Shown: piece after piece, positions 26,987 through 36,274 of the stretch
Layout of the letters: each line of letters starts with the position of its first letter
Numbering within the stretch: position 1 is the first letter of the stretch
NCBI RefSeq assembly: GCF_007992195.1
Contig: NZ_BJZU01000073.1
Coordinates: 1-64,000, forward strand
Direction of reading: 5' to 3'
Source of the DNA: Methylobacterium oxalidis
GTDB taxonomy: Bacteria > Pseudomonadota > Alphaproteobacteria > Rhizobiales > Beijerinckiaceae
Length of the DNA: 64,000 nt
Translations under genes and position numbers: made by a program
The notes under the pieces: model-generated
The model's database searches: none
Seen by the model: the letters and a program-made list of their open reading frames with translations, nothing else
What the model was told of the DNA's origin: nothing

Positions 26987-27349
26987 AGCGAGATGTATTC
27001 CCATGTTGTGCGCGGGCCGGTCCGTCCAGGGCCTGCCGCGGAGATCCCACGCTCCACTCGGTTTGTCCGATTAATGCCGCTGAAGATCGGCTTGTCGTTG
27101 GCGGACTGGGAAAGCTTTGGAGGAACTGAACTCGGTCCGCCAGTCCCATAGTCTTGAACGGACTGTACTGGACGATGCGACAGGCGATAGTACCGCCCGG
27201 ACAGTCTTGTTGGCTATGCTGTCCGGTCCGCGAGCGGACCGGATTTCGCGTGCACTGTCAGCATCCGATCCGGGTGACGCCGGGCGTGAGGCGCACAGTT
27301 GCGCTGTGGGCCAAGCCGGCTCTGGTTCCCTGAGCCTCAGCTGGGTGAA
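26987..27349. other. Gap with structured DNA
   Basis: No gene supported. It contains multiple related CGGAC/GTCCG-type inverted repeats, the strongest at 27197-27243, described separately. Confidence 0.5.
27197..27243. repeat. Overlapping alternative hairpins
   Basis: CCGGACAG at 27197-27204 can pair with CTGTCCGG at 27219-27226, and TCCGGTCCGC at 27222-27231 can pair with GCGGACCGGA at 27234-27243 around a two-base gap. The two stems share bases 27222-27226 and are mutually exclusive. The downstream base run starts with TTT, weakly terminator-like. This is a structural observation without known function. Confidence 0.5.
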
Positions 27350-27712
27350 CTACTTCTCCCGCACGGCTCCCTTCTGGGCCTTGCCTGCAGGCGTCTCCCG
27401 GGCGGAGCCGGTCACCAAGTCTCCATCGGCATAGGTCAGCATGCCCTCCGAGCTGATCACCAGCTTGTCGCTGCCCTGGGCCATGCGGCCGTAGCCCGCT
27501 GGTCCGCTACGCGTACGCAGCCCGCAGCTGTCCGGACACTCGACCTGGAAGGCGTCTCCGGCAGCGATCTTGTGGTCGCTCTGCTTCTCGCCGCGGTCGA
27601 CCGTCAGAACCTGCTCCTGCTTGGATTGATTGGCGACGGTCACGGCCCACGCCGGACCGGCGGCCAGCACGAAGGCGCCGACGAGAGGGGCGATGCGCTT
27701 GAGGTTTTTCAT
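27350..27712 (-). CDS. Secreted hypothetical protein
   Basis: A 120-residue protein. The second of two adjacent ATGs is preferred, with GGAGG at a suitable distance. A signal peptide (KNLKRIAPLVGAFVLAAGPAWA) is followed by a small beta domain with two cysteines (VECPDSCGL) that could form a disulphide. It belongs to a run of four exported small proteins on this strand (27350-29222). Function unknown. Confidence 0.65.
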   Translation of the reverse strand: MKNLKRIAPLVGAFVLAAGPAWAVTVANQSKQEQVLTVDRGEKQSDHKIAAGDAFQVECPDSCGLRTRSGPAGYGRMAQGSDKLVISSEGMLTYADGDLVTGSARETPAGKAQKGAVREK

Positions 27713-27824
27713 CATATTCCTCCACTTCCTGTGGTGATGGGATGGGCCGAGCCGGGATGTTCTCCCGGCGGGTGGGGGCGGCAGCGCACGTCTCAGACCT
27801 CGAGCTTCCGTGTATCCGCAACCT

Positions 27825-28172
27825 CTACCAGCTGTAGTAGAGGCGCGGTCCGCCCCAGAAGAAGCCGACGGGCGTGTAACCGTAGCCGTAGGTCCGGATC
27901 ACGCGACGGGGCGTGTAGATGGGGGCGTACCCGACATCGTAGCCATACCCGTAGGCGGGGTAGGCATAGCCGTATCGGTCGTACGGATAGCCGTAACCGT
28001 ACGCCGGGCTCGCATAGGCGTTCGAAGCCGCTCCGATCAGGGCTGCAGCCGCAATGCCGCCGATCACGCTGGCAGCGATGGCGCCGCCTCGGCCTCGGGC
28101 CTCCGCCCCGCTTGAGGCCAGCATACCAAGAGCCACCAGCGCTGCCGCCGAGAGTGTAGAAGTCCTTCTCAT
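27825..28172 (-). CDS. Secreted Tyr/Gly-rich protein
   Basis: A 115-residue protein with a signal peptide (RTSTLSAAALVALGMLASSGAEA). The mature region contains repeated Tyr-Gly pairs (YGYGYPYDRYGYAYPAYGYGYDVGY), a low-complexity surface-type sequence. Similar proteins are common in rhizobial genomes and are annotated only as hypothetical. It could be a cell-surface or matrix component. Confidence 0.65.
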   Translation of the reverse strand: MRRTSTLSAAALVALGMLASSGAEARGRGGAIAASVIGGIAAAALIGAASNAYASPAYGYGYPYDRYGYAYPAYGYGYDVGYAPIYTPRRVIRTYGYGYTPVGFFWGGPRLYYSW

Positions 28173-28557
28173 GGCCCATCTCCATTCCAGATTTAGAGCA
28201 TTTCAGTTCTCTCGAATTTCGAGCGATGACTAAACAGCTACGCGCGATGGCGTCGCGAAATGCCCTGAGCTCACTTATCCAAGATTGATGTTAAAGTACT
28301 TCTATTTGCTTCGTCTGTGCTGCTCATAGCACAGGTTTTGGCGCCCTGTTGCACAACCGACGCGTCACACATCGCAGCCGTAGCGATCTCAGACTGGTAC
28401 GCACATACAGGCTGGGCGACGGCGTCCTCGGCAGGAAGGCTGCTATGTCGCGCAAAACCACCGAAGTCATGCAGCGAGAACGTCACACTGAAGTACTGCA
28501 CCTACTCTGAGCCGCCGAGGCTGGAAGAAGCTGGTCTTGGTCCGTTGCCGCAGAGGT
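28173..28557. other. Gap, no gene supported
   Basis: I see no gene. The part near 28200-28310 is relatively AT-rich and lies upstream of the Tyr/Gly-rich gene, so it may hold its promoter. Confidence 0.5.
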
Positions 28558-28821
28558 TCAGCGACCGCCACTGCCCTGCGGCACCCTGCGTGCGGGCTGG
28601 GCCGCGTTGCCAGCTGCGGCCGAATCCGTCTGGATCGTGGATGCGCCCGTTGGTCCTGGCGCGATCGCCAAGTTCCGGTCGTTGCCTGTCGTGCCGGTGG
28701 TCGGCGCAACCACCGGCCCCGAGGGCCTCGGAACGTCGGGTCTAGCAGGCATCTGCGCGCTGGCTGCGCCTGCAAAGCTCAGTGCGGCCAAGGTCGCGAT
28801 GGAGAACGGTGTCAAACGCAT
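28558..28821 (-). CDS. Secreted Pro/Gly-rich small protein
   Basis: An 87-residue protein from ATG 28821 with GGGAG seven bases before. A signal peptide (RLTPFSIATLAALSFAGAASA) is followed by a disordered mature part rich in Pro, Thr and Gly. Exported small protein of unknown role, next to other exported proteins on the same strand. Confidence 0.55.
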   Translation of the reverse strand: MRLTPFSIATLAALSFAGAASAQMPARPDVPRPSGPVVAPTTGTTGNDRNLAIAPGPTGASTIQTDSAAAGNAAQPARRVPQGSGGR

Positions 28822-28973
28822 GAAAATCTCCCGATCAAAGAAGCTTTGGTCCGGCGCTCACACATCGCGATGCCTTGCGCCGGCTTCCTGGCGTCGAATG
28901 ACTCCACCGCTCCATTTGCCTTAGGAAAAGGGCGAAGCAGTCAGCCGGACCACAGAGGCGATAACGATTCGGA

Positions 28974-29222
28974 TTACTTCATCGCTTTCTCAGCATTCCC
29001 GACATGCGTCATGCAGCCCTGCTCGTCCTTTTTCGCAGCCTTCTCAGCGGCGATCTTCAACTCAGCTCTCGCCATCGCGGATTTGCCCGCGTCCTGGTTG
29101 GCTGGCATCGCCGCTTCCACCCTCTTCATCTCGCTCGCGCAATCTTTGCCGGCTGCTTGCGCGGGGGCGACAAGGCCAGTCAGAGCGCCGGCCACTAGCA
29201 CGGAAGCTACAATATTCCGCAT
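28974..29222 (-). CDS. Secreted small Ala/Lys-rich protein under an EcfG promoter
   Basis: An 82-residue protein from ATG 29222 (an upstream ATG at 29237 is also in frame). A signal peptide (RNIVASVLVAGALTGLVAPAQA) precedes an Ala/Lys-rich helical mature domain with two cysteines (KDCASEMKRVEAAMP and EQGCMTHVGNAEK). The pair of Cys about 45 residues apart may form a disulphide. A perfect EcfG-type promoter lies 40 bases upstream (29262-29286). Its role is unknown; stress regulation is inferred. Confidence 0.7.
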   Translation of the reverse strand: MRNIVASVLVAGALTGLVAPAQAAGKDCASEMKRVEAAMPANQDAGKSAMARAELKIAAEKAAKKDEQGCMTHVGNAEKAMK

Positions 29223-29261
29223 TTCTAAGATCTCCATTCAAGTTGCTGGAAGTGATGGACG

Positions 29262-29286
29262 AACGGAGTGCTCGTATCCGTGTTCC
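29262..29286 (-). promoter_or_regulatory. EcfG-type promoter, perfect match
   Basis: Minus strand GGAAC at 29286-29282, 16 bases, then CGTT at 29265-29262. It is 40 bases before the secreted-protein ATG at 29222 (43 to the end of that codon). It is one of three perfect matches to the general-stress consensus in the window. Confidence 0.75.
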
Positions 29287-29552
29287 AGCGCCAGTGTTCG
29301 GTTTCTGCAAAGACGGCTCGCTAGTGTACCAAGTTCGCGATAGCCTTCGGTGCGGGAGCTGAGACATTCGAGCAACCTGACTCCGACACTGGCGGGCGCA
29401 GCCTCTTTCCTGCACCGCCGCTCGGCCCCCGTCCGGAACACAGGAAGTCAGTACAGCGCCGGACACTCTCCAGAACCATGCCTCGCCTCGCAGCTTGGTC
29501 GACCGGACGCGCGGACTTCCCGCGCTGAACGTAGCCAACATGGAGAAGACGC

Positions 29553-30923
29553 ATGACAAGCCCTAGCCTCTCTGCAGTGATGACCGCCCTCGCTCTCACG
29601 GTCAGTCCTGGCGCGGTGCTCGCGCAAACGACCTCGCCCGCGCCGGGCGCCTCCCAAGCCGACCTCTGCCGCGACCTCGTGACGTTCCTGGAACGGCGCG
29701 GCGACGCAAAGCCCGCCTCGCCGGTTTCGGTCGACCAAGCCAAAACCTACCAGCGTGACAACAACATTGTGGCCTGCCGGGACGGTGCCGTACGCATCCA
29801 GCAGGCCGGCATCACGTTGCCCGCCGCCCTTCTTGCGGTCGTCAAGGTTCCGAGCACAGCGCAACGCACGGCGGAGGGTGCCGACATCCTGGTTCAGCCG
29901 GGCACGCCGAGTGTGACGGTGCAGCAGCAGAGGCCCGAGATCACGGTGCGTCAGCCGCAGCCGGTCGTGACGGTGACCATCCCGCAGCCCGAGATCACGC
30001 TCCGCATGCCGCAGCCGGACGTGAACGTCGCGCGCGGTCAACCGCAGGTTCAGGTCGCCCAGGCAGCCCAACCTCAGGTGCAGGTGCAGCGGTCCGACCA
30101 GCAACCCGTGATCCACTACGAGAGCGCCGAGCCCAAGGTCGTCGTCAACCGGGCGCAGGGTCAGCCGCAGGTCCGGGTGGAGGCGTTGACGCAGGGCCAG
30201 ACGGGCACGGGCGCGTCGCAGCGGCAGGTGCGGCAGGTCTCCGCCTCCGAGTTGACCGATATGGACGTCATGAACGGGCGTGGGCAGCAGGTCGGCGACG
30301 TCGAGCGCCTCGTGCGTGGCGAGGACAAGAAGCTCTATGCCGTGGTGGGACATGGCGGCCTGTTCGGCCTGGGCGAGAAGGAGATCGTGCTCCCGATCGA
30401 CCATTTCCTGATGCACGACGGACGGCTGATGATCGTCGGACTCACGGATGAGCAGATCAAGGCATTGCCTGGCTACGACGCGAAGTCCGGCAAGTACACC
30501 GAAGTCGAGGCGTCCGCGCTGGCACCTCTGACAGTTGCGGCCGTGCCGCCCGCACCGAACGTCAACGCGGCCGACGTCACGGGCACGACCGGGAATCCTG
30601 CGACGCGAAGCTTCCAGGTCTCGAACCTGCTCCGGAAGGACATCTACAACACTCAGGGGCAGCAGCTCGGCGATATCGAGCGCGTCCTCGTGGGCACGGA
30701 CGACAAGATGTACGTCGTCATCGGCCATGGCGGGTTCCTGGGGCTGGGTGAGAAGCAGATCCTGCTGCCGTTCGACCGGATCAAGGTGCGAGACGGCCGG
30801 TTGACCGTGTCCGGGCTGACGGACGAGCAGATCAAGGCTATTCCCGAGTTCGACCGGAACGCCCGCGGCTACCGCGACGCAGATCAGAACCGGCAGGCCG
30901 AGTTCTCGGTGTACCGCGGCTGA
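29553..30923 (+). CDS. Secreted protein with two PRC-barrel domains
   Basis: A 456-residue protein. A signal peptide (residues 1-24) is followed by a helical part, a long Gln/Pro/Val-rich repetitive linker (residues about 115-225, with PQPEITLRMPQPDVNV and QPQVQVAQAAQP), and two PRC-barrel domains near 235-305 and 365-435. Each contains a QQxGDxER strand and a LVGTDDKMYVVIGHGGFLGLG type strand with LTDEQIKA afterwards. This two-barrel layout resembles alphaproteobacterial stress or envelope proteins. Function unknown. Confidence 0.75.
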   Translation: MTSPSLSAVMTALALTVSPGAVLAQTTSPAPGASQADLCRDLVTFLERRGDAKPASPVSVDQAKTYQRDNNIVACRDGAVRIQQAGITLPAALLAVVKVPSTAQRTAEGADILVQPGTPSVTVQQQRPEITVRQPQPVVTVTIPQPEITLRMPQPDVNVARGQPQVQVAQAAQPQVQVQRSDQQPVIHYESAEPKVVVNRAQGQPQVRVEALTQGQTGTGASQRQVRQVSASELTDMDVMNGRGQQVGDVERLVRGEDKKLYAVVGHGGLFGLGEKEIVLPIDHFLMHDGRLMIVGLTDEQIKALPGYDAKSGKYTEVEASALAPLTVAAVPPAPNVNAADVTGTTGNPATRSFQVSNLLRKDIYNTQGQQLGDIERVLVGTDDKMYVVIGHGGFLGLGEKQILLPFDRIKVRDGRLTVSGLTDEQIKAIPEFDRNARGYRDADQNRQAEFSVYRG

Positions 30924-30930
30924 ACCCTGT

Positions 30931-30964
30931 AGCGGCTGCTGGGCCTGAGGGTCCGGCGGCCGCT
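30931..30964. terminator. 15-bp hairpin after the PRC-barrel gene
   Basis: Bases 30931-30945 and 30950-30964 pair along all 15 positions if three G-U wobbles are allowed, around a TGAG loop. It starts eight bases after the PRC-barrel stop and lies before the convergent response-regulator gene. It lacks a T tract. A strong-stem terminator is the likeliest function. Confidence 0.5.
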
Positions 30965-31167
30965 TGATGGATAGCCAGCTGGGGGGCAGGCGAAAAGCGC
31001 TTCCGCGAAGGGCCGGTTCAGGTCATTGCATGACGGCGCCGATGTGCGGTCGGCGGCGCTCCGCCCTCTCAGTTCGCTCTCTGGCATTTCCTGCCAAGGG
31101 ACGAGACCGTCCGGGTGCCAGACGTGCCCCAGTGAAGAACATGGATGGTAGCTCGACGGCTCATGAC

Positions 31168-31824
31168 TTAACGGCGCGCGAGTTCTTCCAACCAACCATG
31201 TGAGGCGCCGTGGCGGACGATGTCCGCACGGGTGCGCAGGCCAAGCTTCTCCGCCGCGCGCGCTTTGTGGGTCTCGGCCGTCTTCACACTGACGCCCAGG
31301 CGCGCCGCGATCTCCTTGTTGCTGAAGCCCTGGGCGGTGAGCCGCAGCACCTCCTCCTCGCGGGGGCTCAGCGCCTCCTCGGCACCGGGCTCGGCCGCCG
31401 GTCGGCTCGCGCTCGGCAGCGCCTTGTCGGCGACGGCTGGGTCCAGGTATATCCCGCCCTCCGCGACCGCTCGCACGGCCCGCAGGAGATCCTCGGCCGC
31501 CGACCGCTTGAGCAGATAGCCCCTCGCCCCCGTTTGCAGCAGCGGCTGAACGTAGGCCCGGTCCTCATGGACAGTAAGGGCCAGTAGCCGAACTTGAGGA
31601 CAGCGCTCGGCGAGGTGGCGCGCCAAATCTATGCCGTTGAGGTCTGGCATCGAGATGTCGATGACCGCGACGTCGGGCGAGGCTCGACAGATCGTATCGA
31701 GCGCTGCCGTCCCAGTGGTCGCCTCGCCGACGAGGGCGATGTCGGGCGCGGCCTGAAGCAGGGCCTTGATGCCCGCCAGCACAATGGGATGATCGTCGGC
31801 AACCGCGACGCGGATCGGGTTCAC
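31168..31824 (-). CDS. Response regulator, NarL/FixJ family
   Basis: A 218-residue protein. The receiver domain has the acidic pair near Asp10-Asp11, the phosphorylation site Asp56 in VIDISMPD, and a Lys in YLLKRSAA. A LuxR-type helix-turn-helix follows near residues 150-210 (LSPREEEVLRLTAQGFSNKEIAARLGVSVKTAETHKARAAEKLG). Its start overlaps the stop of the kinase gene by four bases (ATGA), so the two are co-translated and form a two-component pair. Target genes are not visible. Confidence 0.9.
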   Translation of the reverse strand: MNPIRVAVADDHPIVLAGIKALLQAAPDIALVGEATTGTAALDTICRASPDVAVIDISMPDLNGIDLARHLAERCPQVRLLALTVHEDRAYVQPLLQTGARGYLLKRSAAEDLLRAVRAVAEGGIYLDPAVADKALPSASRPAAEPGAEEALSPREEEVLRLTAQGFSNKEIAARLGVSVKTAETHKARAAEKLGLRTRADIVRHGASHGWLEELARR

Positions 31825-33881
31825 GGCTCTGCTCCTTCAGAGGGCAACGGAATCTCCGCGAACAGGGTCGTGCCCGATCCCAATGCCGATTCGACCGCCA
31901 GCGTGCCCCCGAGCAGAGCGAGGCGCTCGCGGATACCAGACAGGCCGAGGCGGCGCCCGATCTTGCCGTCAGCGGCGGGGTCATGGATTGTGGATCCGTT
32001 GACCGCTTCCGGATCGAAGCCCACGCCGTCGTCCTCCACGATCACGCGCAGCCCATCGGCTCGGCGATCCAGCACAAGGCTGACGCTGCGGGCCCCGGCA
32101 TGCTTCAGGATGTTGGTAAGGGCCTCTTGGACGATGCGGTAGGCGGCTGTCTCCACATTCGCAGGCAGCCGGGCCTCACTGCCCAGCACCTGGAAGTCCA
32201 AATCGATGCCGTGGCGTTGACGCCACTCCCCTGCGTAGGCGGCGAGCGCCTTGTGCAGCCCGAGATCGTCGAGTGCGGTCGGCCGGAGGTCGAGGGCCGC
32301 GCGGTGGATGTCGCGCCCGATCTCCGCGGCGAGAGCCTGCAGCCAGCGCACCTGGTTCACCGCAGCCGGTTCAGACGCCCCGCTCCCGAGCCGCGTCTCG
32401 AGGCTTTTCAGCCCCAGCGAGAGCCCCGTGACGGTCTGACCGACCTGGTCGTGAAGTTCGCGCGCGATCCGGCGCTGCTCGTTCTCCTGAGCATCCGAGA
32501 GCCGCCGCAACAGGTCAGTCCGTTCGGCCTCGGCGCGCTTGCGCGGCTCGACGTCTGCGATCACGCCGTAGATCACACTCGGTCGGTCGCTGTCGTGGAA
32601 GCATGGGGCGCGGCCGGTCGTCCGCAGCCATCGTGCGCTGCCGTCCGGCCGGACGGAGCGGAACTCGATGTCGAGCTGCGCATCCTCCGCCACGCAGAGC
32701 CGCAGCGCCTGCTCCAGTCGCTCCCGGTCTTCCGGGTGTACCGCCTCAAGGAAGGTTGCAAATGACCACTGCGCCTCGCTCTCCTCCATCGGCGCGCGTG
32801 GAAAGCCGAGGAGTGCCCGGGTCCGCTCCGACCCGGTCACCTGATGCAGCGCGAGGTTCCAGCGAACCGTGCCGAGCTCCGCAGCCTCCACGGCCAGTGC
32901 TCCCCGCTCTTCGCTCACCCGTAGCGCCAGCATCATTCGCGTCTCCTCGTCGCGCCGCCGCTGTGCGATGTCGCGCGCCGTCAGCGCCGCCAATCCGGCC
33001 GCGAGCGCGAGGCTCACCAAGCCGCCGGCCACCAGCACGTAGAACGACCGGGACACGGGTGCGTTCAGCGCCTCGCTCGGCACGCCGAAATGCACCGACC
33101 AGCCGCTCGTGTCGGGCAGAGTCCGGTAGACCGTCTCCACGTCGCTGCCCTCCAGCGTCGCGCCGGTGTAGAAGCCTTCCGGGGCACGAGCGATGGCCGC
33201 GCGCAAGGCCGGACTGGCGGGCCGACCCAGCTCGGACGCCTCGGCAGAGGTGCGTGCGATGATGTTTCCCCGCTTGTCGACGATCTCGCCCACCCATCCG
33301 GCCGGGGCACCGGCATCCCTCAGGATCGAGCTGACCGCATTGGTCGCGAGCGCGACGGTGAGGATGAAGCGGAGCTGCCCATCGCGGATGACGGGGACGC
33401 GCAACGTGACGAGCCGTTTACCTGAGAGGGCTCCGACCGGTCCGATGCCGCCGACAATCGCTCGTCTGAGCCGGAGGACCTCGTCGAAACTGTCGCGGTC
33501 GGCCGTAGGCCCAAGCGCGGCGCCCAATGGGCGCAGCAGGTTCACGACCTGATTGCCGGAGTCGTCCGCCAGCTCGACCGTCTCCCAGAGGGGACGGCTG
33601 GCCTTGAGGCGCCTCGCCTCCTCGTAGAACAGTTCTAGGCGTGAGCTGTCGAGAGCCGGCGAGGCGGCCAGCACATCCAGGATCTGCAATTGCGCAGCCA
33701 GATCCGCTGCGACCCGGTCTGCCACGCGCGCGGCACTCTCCAGGGCCACGTGCCGCGCGGCGGCGCGGCCCTGTTCCGCCGTGACGTAGGCGACCCAGCC
33801 GCTGAAGAGGAGGATTGGGATAGCCGCCGCGAGGGCCAGCGAGATCAGCAGGCGGGCGCCCGGATGGGATTCGCGCTTCAC
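31821..33881 (-). CDS. Membrane sensor histidine kinase, HisKA_3 type
   Basis: A 686-residue kinase starting at GTG 33881, with GGAG six bases upstream; a longer frame exists. One transmembrane helix near residues 10-30 (LLISLALAAAIPILLFSGWVA) and another near 280-305 enclose a periplasmic sensor region, probably a dCache fold. A PAS region, a HisKA_3 dimerisation domain with NEQRRIARELHDQVGQTVTG (His phosphorylated), and a HATPase with DDGVGFDPEA and GLSGIRERL motifs follow. It probably phosphorylates the response regulator encoded next to it. Confidence 0.9.
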   Translation of the reverse strand: MKRESHPGARLLISLALAAAIPILLFSGWVAYVTAEQGRAAARHVALESAARVADRVAADLAAQLQILDVLAASPALDSSRLELFYEEARRLKASRPLWETVELADDSGNQVVNLLRPLGAALGPTADRDSFDEVLRLRRAIVGGIGPVGALSGKRLVTLRVPVIRDGQLRFILTVALATNAVSSILRDAGAPAGWVGEIVDKRGNIIARTSAEASELGRPASPALRAAIARAPEGFYTGATLEGSDVETVYRTLPDTSGWSVHFGVPSEALNAPVSRSFYVLVAGGLVSLALAAGLAALTARDIAQRRRDEETRMMLALRVSEERGALAVEAAELGTVRWNLALHQVTGSERTRALLGFPRAPMEESEAQWSFATFLEAVHPEDRERLEQALRLCVAEDAQLDIEFRSVRPDGSARWLRTTGRAPCFHDSDRPSVIYGVIADVEPRKRAEAERTDLLRRLSDAQENEQRRIARELHDQVGQTVTGLSLGLKSLETRLGSGASEPAAVNQVRWLQALAAEIGRDIHRAALDLRPTALDDLGLHKALAAYAGEWRQRHGIDLDFQVLGSEARLPANVETAAYRIVQEALTNILKHAGARSVSLVLDRRADGLRVIVEDDGVGFDPEAVNGSTIHDPAADGKIGRRLGLSGIRERLALLGGTLAVESALGSGTTLFAEIPLPSEGAEP

Positions 33882-34206
33882 ACCACTGGCTCCGGGTCTG
33901 TTCGCCTCCTCGGTACAGACAAGTCGGACGGCCTCGTAGTTGCGGCGTTCAGCAAGGCGCCTGCTCGGGCGACGGCCCCGCCTAAGACAACCGCCGGCCA
34001 CACCGCATCATGCACATCTCCGATGAGAGAATGACATGGGTCAGGCCAATAGGCTTGTCGGGTTTGGCCCACGTCTTCGTCAGGTTTTTCCTGACACGCC
34101 TGCCGTCGGGCCTGACTGGGATCGCGACATCGCCTGCCCGAGGATGATGCAAGCGTCACATTCCCAAACAACTTCGGCTGGGCTTGACCGGCCGCTCTGA
34201 GCCAGG
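33882..34206. other. Divergent promoter gap
   Basis: About 325 bases between the histidine kinase and the Crp/Fnr gene, which point away from each other. No gene or clear motif was recognised. Promoters for both are expected here. Confidence 0.5.
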
Positions 34207-35127
34207 ATGCGAACGATGATCGATGCACAGTGCGCCGAGTCCGCCTGGGGCAAGGCAGCAACGGCCTTTTCACGGACATCACGGACGAACACCAGACCTC
34301 CACGACTGCCGAACGGCCTGAGCGAAGGGGCGGAATCCCGCAATACGCTGCTCGCGGCTTTGCCAGAGCAGGACTTCGCCGCTCTTCGCCCCGCTTTGGA
34401 GCCGGTAGTCCTACGGCGGCGACAGGTGCTACACGAGCGCCATGTTCCGGTCGCGCACGTCTACTTCATCGAGCGCGGGACCGCAGCTCTGTTGTGCCGT
34501 GCCGCCGGCCGGGAGAGCGCGGAAGTGGGCGCGCTCGGGCGCGGCGACCTTGCCGGCGTGTCCGCGGTGCTCGGGACCGCGCGCGCGCCGTACCGCTGCG
34601 TTGTACAGGTTCCGGGCGAGGCCCTGCGCATTGCAGCCGAGGATCTCCGGCGTGTGATGGTCGGCAGGCCGGCTCTGCGCTCGCTCCTGCTGGCGCACGT
34701 TCAAACGAGATTGGTCGAGAGCGCGCAGCTCATGCTGTGCAACACACACCACAGCCTGGACGAGCGCCTGGCCCGCTCCCTCCTGCGTGCGCTTGATGAT
34801 CTCGACGGCGACGAGATCCCGCTAACCCACCGCGCGCTGAGCCAATCGCTGAGCGTTCGCCGCGCCGGCGTGACGACCGCGCTGGGCGAGATGGAAGCGG
34901 CCGGCTTAATCCAGCGCGGCCGTGGTCGCCTCACGGTGCTCGACCGCGGCGGTCTCGAGCGGGTCGCGTGCGAGTGTCATCGGATCATCCGGACTGAACG
35001 CCGGCGCCTGGTCTGCGAGACGGTCGCGGATCAGGACGGTATGTGGTGCGTCGGAACGGGCTTGCCCGCAAACTCACCGCGAACATCTGCGCCACGTCCG
35101 GGCATTGCCCACTGGCCGGTCATGTAA
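34207..35127 (+). CDS. Crp/Fnr family transcription regulator
   Basis: A 306-residue frame; the true start is uncertain because the first 40 residues look unstructured. The cyclic-nucleotide-binding-type domain (SRNTLLAALPEQDFAALRPALEPVVLRRRQVLHERHVPVAHVYFIERGTAALL) is followed by a C-terminal winged helix (LTHRALSQSLSVRRAGVTTALGEMEAAGLIQRGRGRLTVLD). The DNA-binding helix includes RRAGVTTAL. A Crp-type regulator of unknown ligand. A paralogue occurs at 44453-45223. Confidence 0.8.
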   Translation: MRTMIDAQCAESAWGKAATAFSRTSRTNTRPPRLPNGLSEGAESRNTLLAALPEQDFAALRPALEPVVLRRRQVLHERHVPVAHVYFIERGTAALLCRAAGRESAEVGALGRGDLAGVSAVLGTARAPYRCVVQVPGEALRIAAEDLRRVMVGRPALRSLLLAHVQTRLVESAQLMLCNTHHSLDERLARSLLRALDDLDGDEIPLTHRALSQSLSVRRAGVTTALGEMEAAGLIQRGRGRLTVLDRGGLERVACECHRIIRTERRRLVCETVADQDGMWCVGTGLPANSPRTSAPRPGIAHWPVM

Positions 35128-35222
35128 GGGATACGTGACCACCTCGACATGGGGTGACGCATGTCCGCCGTGCGATTGCCCTGGATGAAGCCCCAACCTC
35201 GGCGTTGGAAGTGCCGCTGAGC

Positions 35223-36227
35223 ATGACCGACAAAGCCCGGAATGTGTGGCTTGCCCTGATCTCAGTCCCACTCGTGTTGCTGGCCTTGCGAGCGTCCTAC
35301 GGGGTAACGATGCCGCTTGCGGTCGCGGCCGTGGTCATTGCGGCGGTGTGGCCCGTCGAGGTTTGGCTCCGCCGCGTGCTACCGGAGCGCGTCAGCAGCC
35401 TCGGTACGATCCTGGTGCTGCTCGTCATCGCCCTCGGCTTCATCGCGGCTGTCTACTTCTCGGCCGCCCAAGTCGTGCGGGCGTTCGCGCAGCGTTGGGC
35501 CGAGTTCGAGAGTGCCTACGAATCCGCGACAGCCTGGGCCGACCGCTGGGGCTTGCCACTCGGCGGCAAGGAAGGCTACGCCCGCCTCATCACTGTCGGG
35601 CAAAGCCTGCTGGGCAACGCCTACACGATCTCGGTCTACCTCGCATTCATCGCGCTTCTCGTTGTCCTCGGACTGCCGGAGGTATCTGTCCTGCGGCGAA
35701 AGCTTCAGGCGGCGTTCGGGGCCGATAAGCGGAGCGAGGTGACCCAGGCCGCGGACGAGATTGCTGGCAAGATCCGTGACTATCTCGCCACGACGACATT
35801 GACCAGCCTCATCACGGGCGGGGCTTCGGCCCTTTGGGCGCTCGCGACTGGCCTCGACTTGGCCCTGGTCTGGGGCACGCTGAACTTCCTGCTGAACTAC
35901 ATTCCCGTCGTGGGCAATCTCGTCGGTATCGTCCCCCCAAGCCTGTATGCGTTGGTCCAGTTCCCGAACTCCGTCTTGCCGATCATCATCTTCGTCGGCT
36001 TCGGCGCGATCCAGATCACGGTCAGCAACGTCATCTACCCGGTTCTGCAAGGACGCAGCCTCTCGCTCTCCCCCGTCGCCGTCGTCGTGGCCCTCTCGAT
36101 CTGGGGCTGGGTCTGGGGCATCGCGGGTATGCTGGTCGCGATCCCGTTGACGGTGGCGGTTATGATCGTTTGCGAGCACTTTCCCAGCACACGCTGGATC
36201 GCGATATTGCTCTCTCGCTCGCGTTGA
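35223..36227 (+). CDS. AI-2E family transporter
   Basis: A membrane protein of 334 residues from ATG 35223 (GTG 35154 also in frame, giving 357). Hydrophobic segments are spread as in the AI-2E/PerM family, with N-terminal helix pairs, a central soluble part (EVTQAADEIAGKIRDYLATTTLTSL) and a C-terminal cluster with the conserved NFLLNYIPVVGNLVGIVPPSL and WGIAGMLVAIPLTV motifs. The family includes the TqsA autoinducer exporter and PerM-like proteins of broader permease function. The substrate here is unknown. Confidence 0.85.
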   Translation: MTDKARNVWLALISVPLVLLALRASYGVTMPLAVAAVVIAAVWPVEVWLRRVLPERVSSLGTILVLLVIALGFIAAVYFSAAQVVRAFAQRWAEFESAYESATAWADRWGLPLGGKEGYARLITVGQSLLGNAYTISVYLAFIALLVVLGLPEVSVLRRKLQAAFGADKRSEVTQAADEIAGKIRDYLATTTLTSLITGGASALWALATGLDLALVWGTLNFLLNYIPVVGNLVGIVPPSLYALVQFPNSVLPIIIFVGFGAIQITVSNVIYPVLQGRSLSLSPVAVVVALSIWGWVWGIAGMLVAIPLTVAVMIVCEHFPSTRWIAILLSRSR

Positions 36228-36274
36228 GGCGCCGCTGCAGCAGTCTGCAGGTCGGTCTCAGGAGAGAAAGCCAG

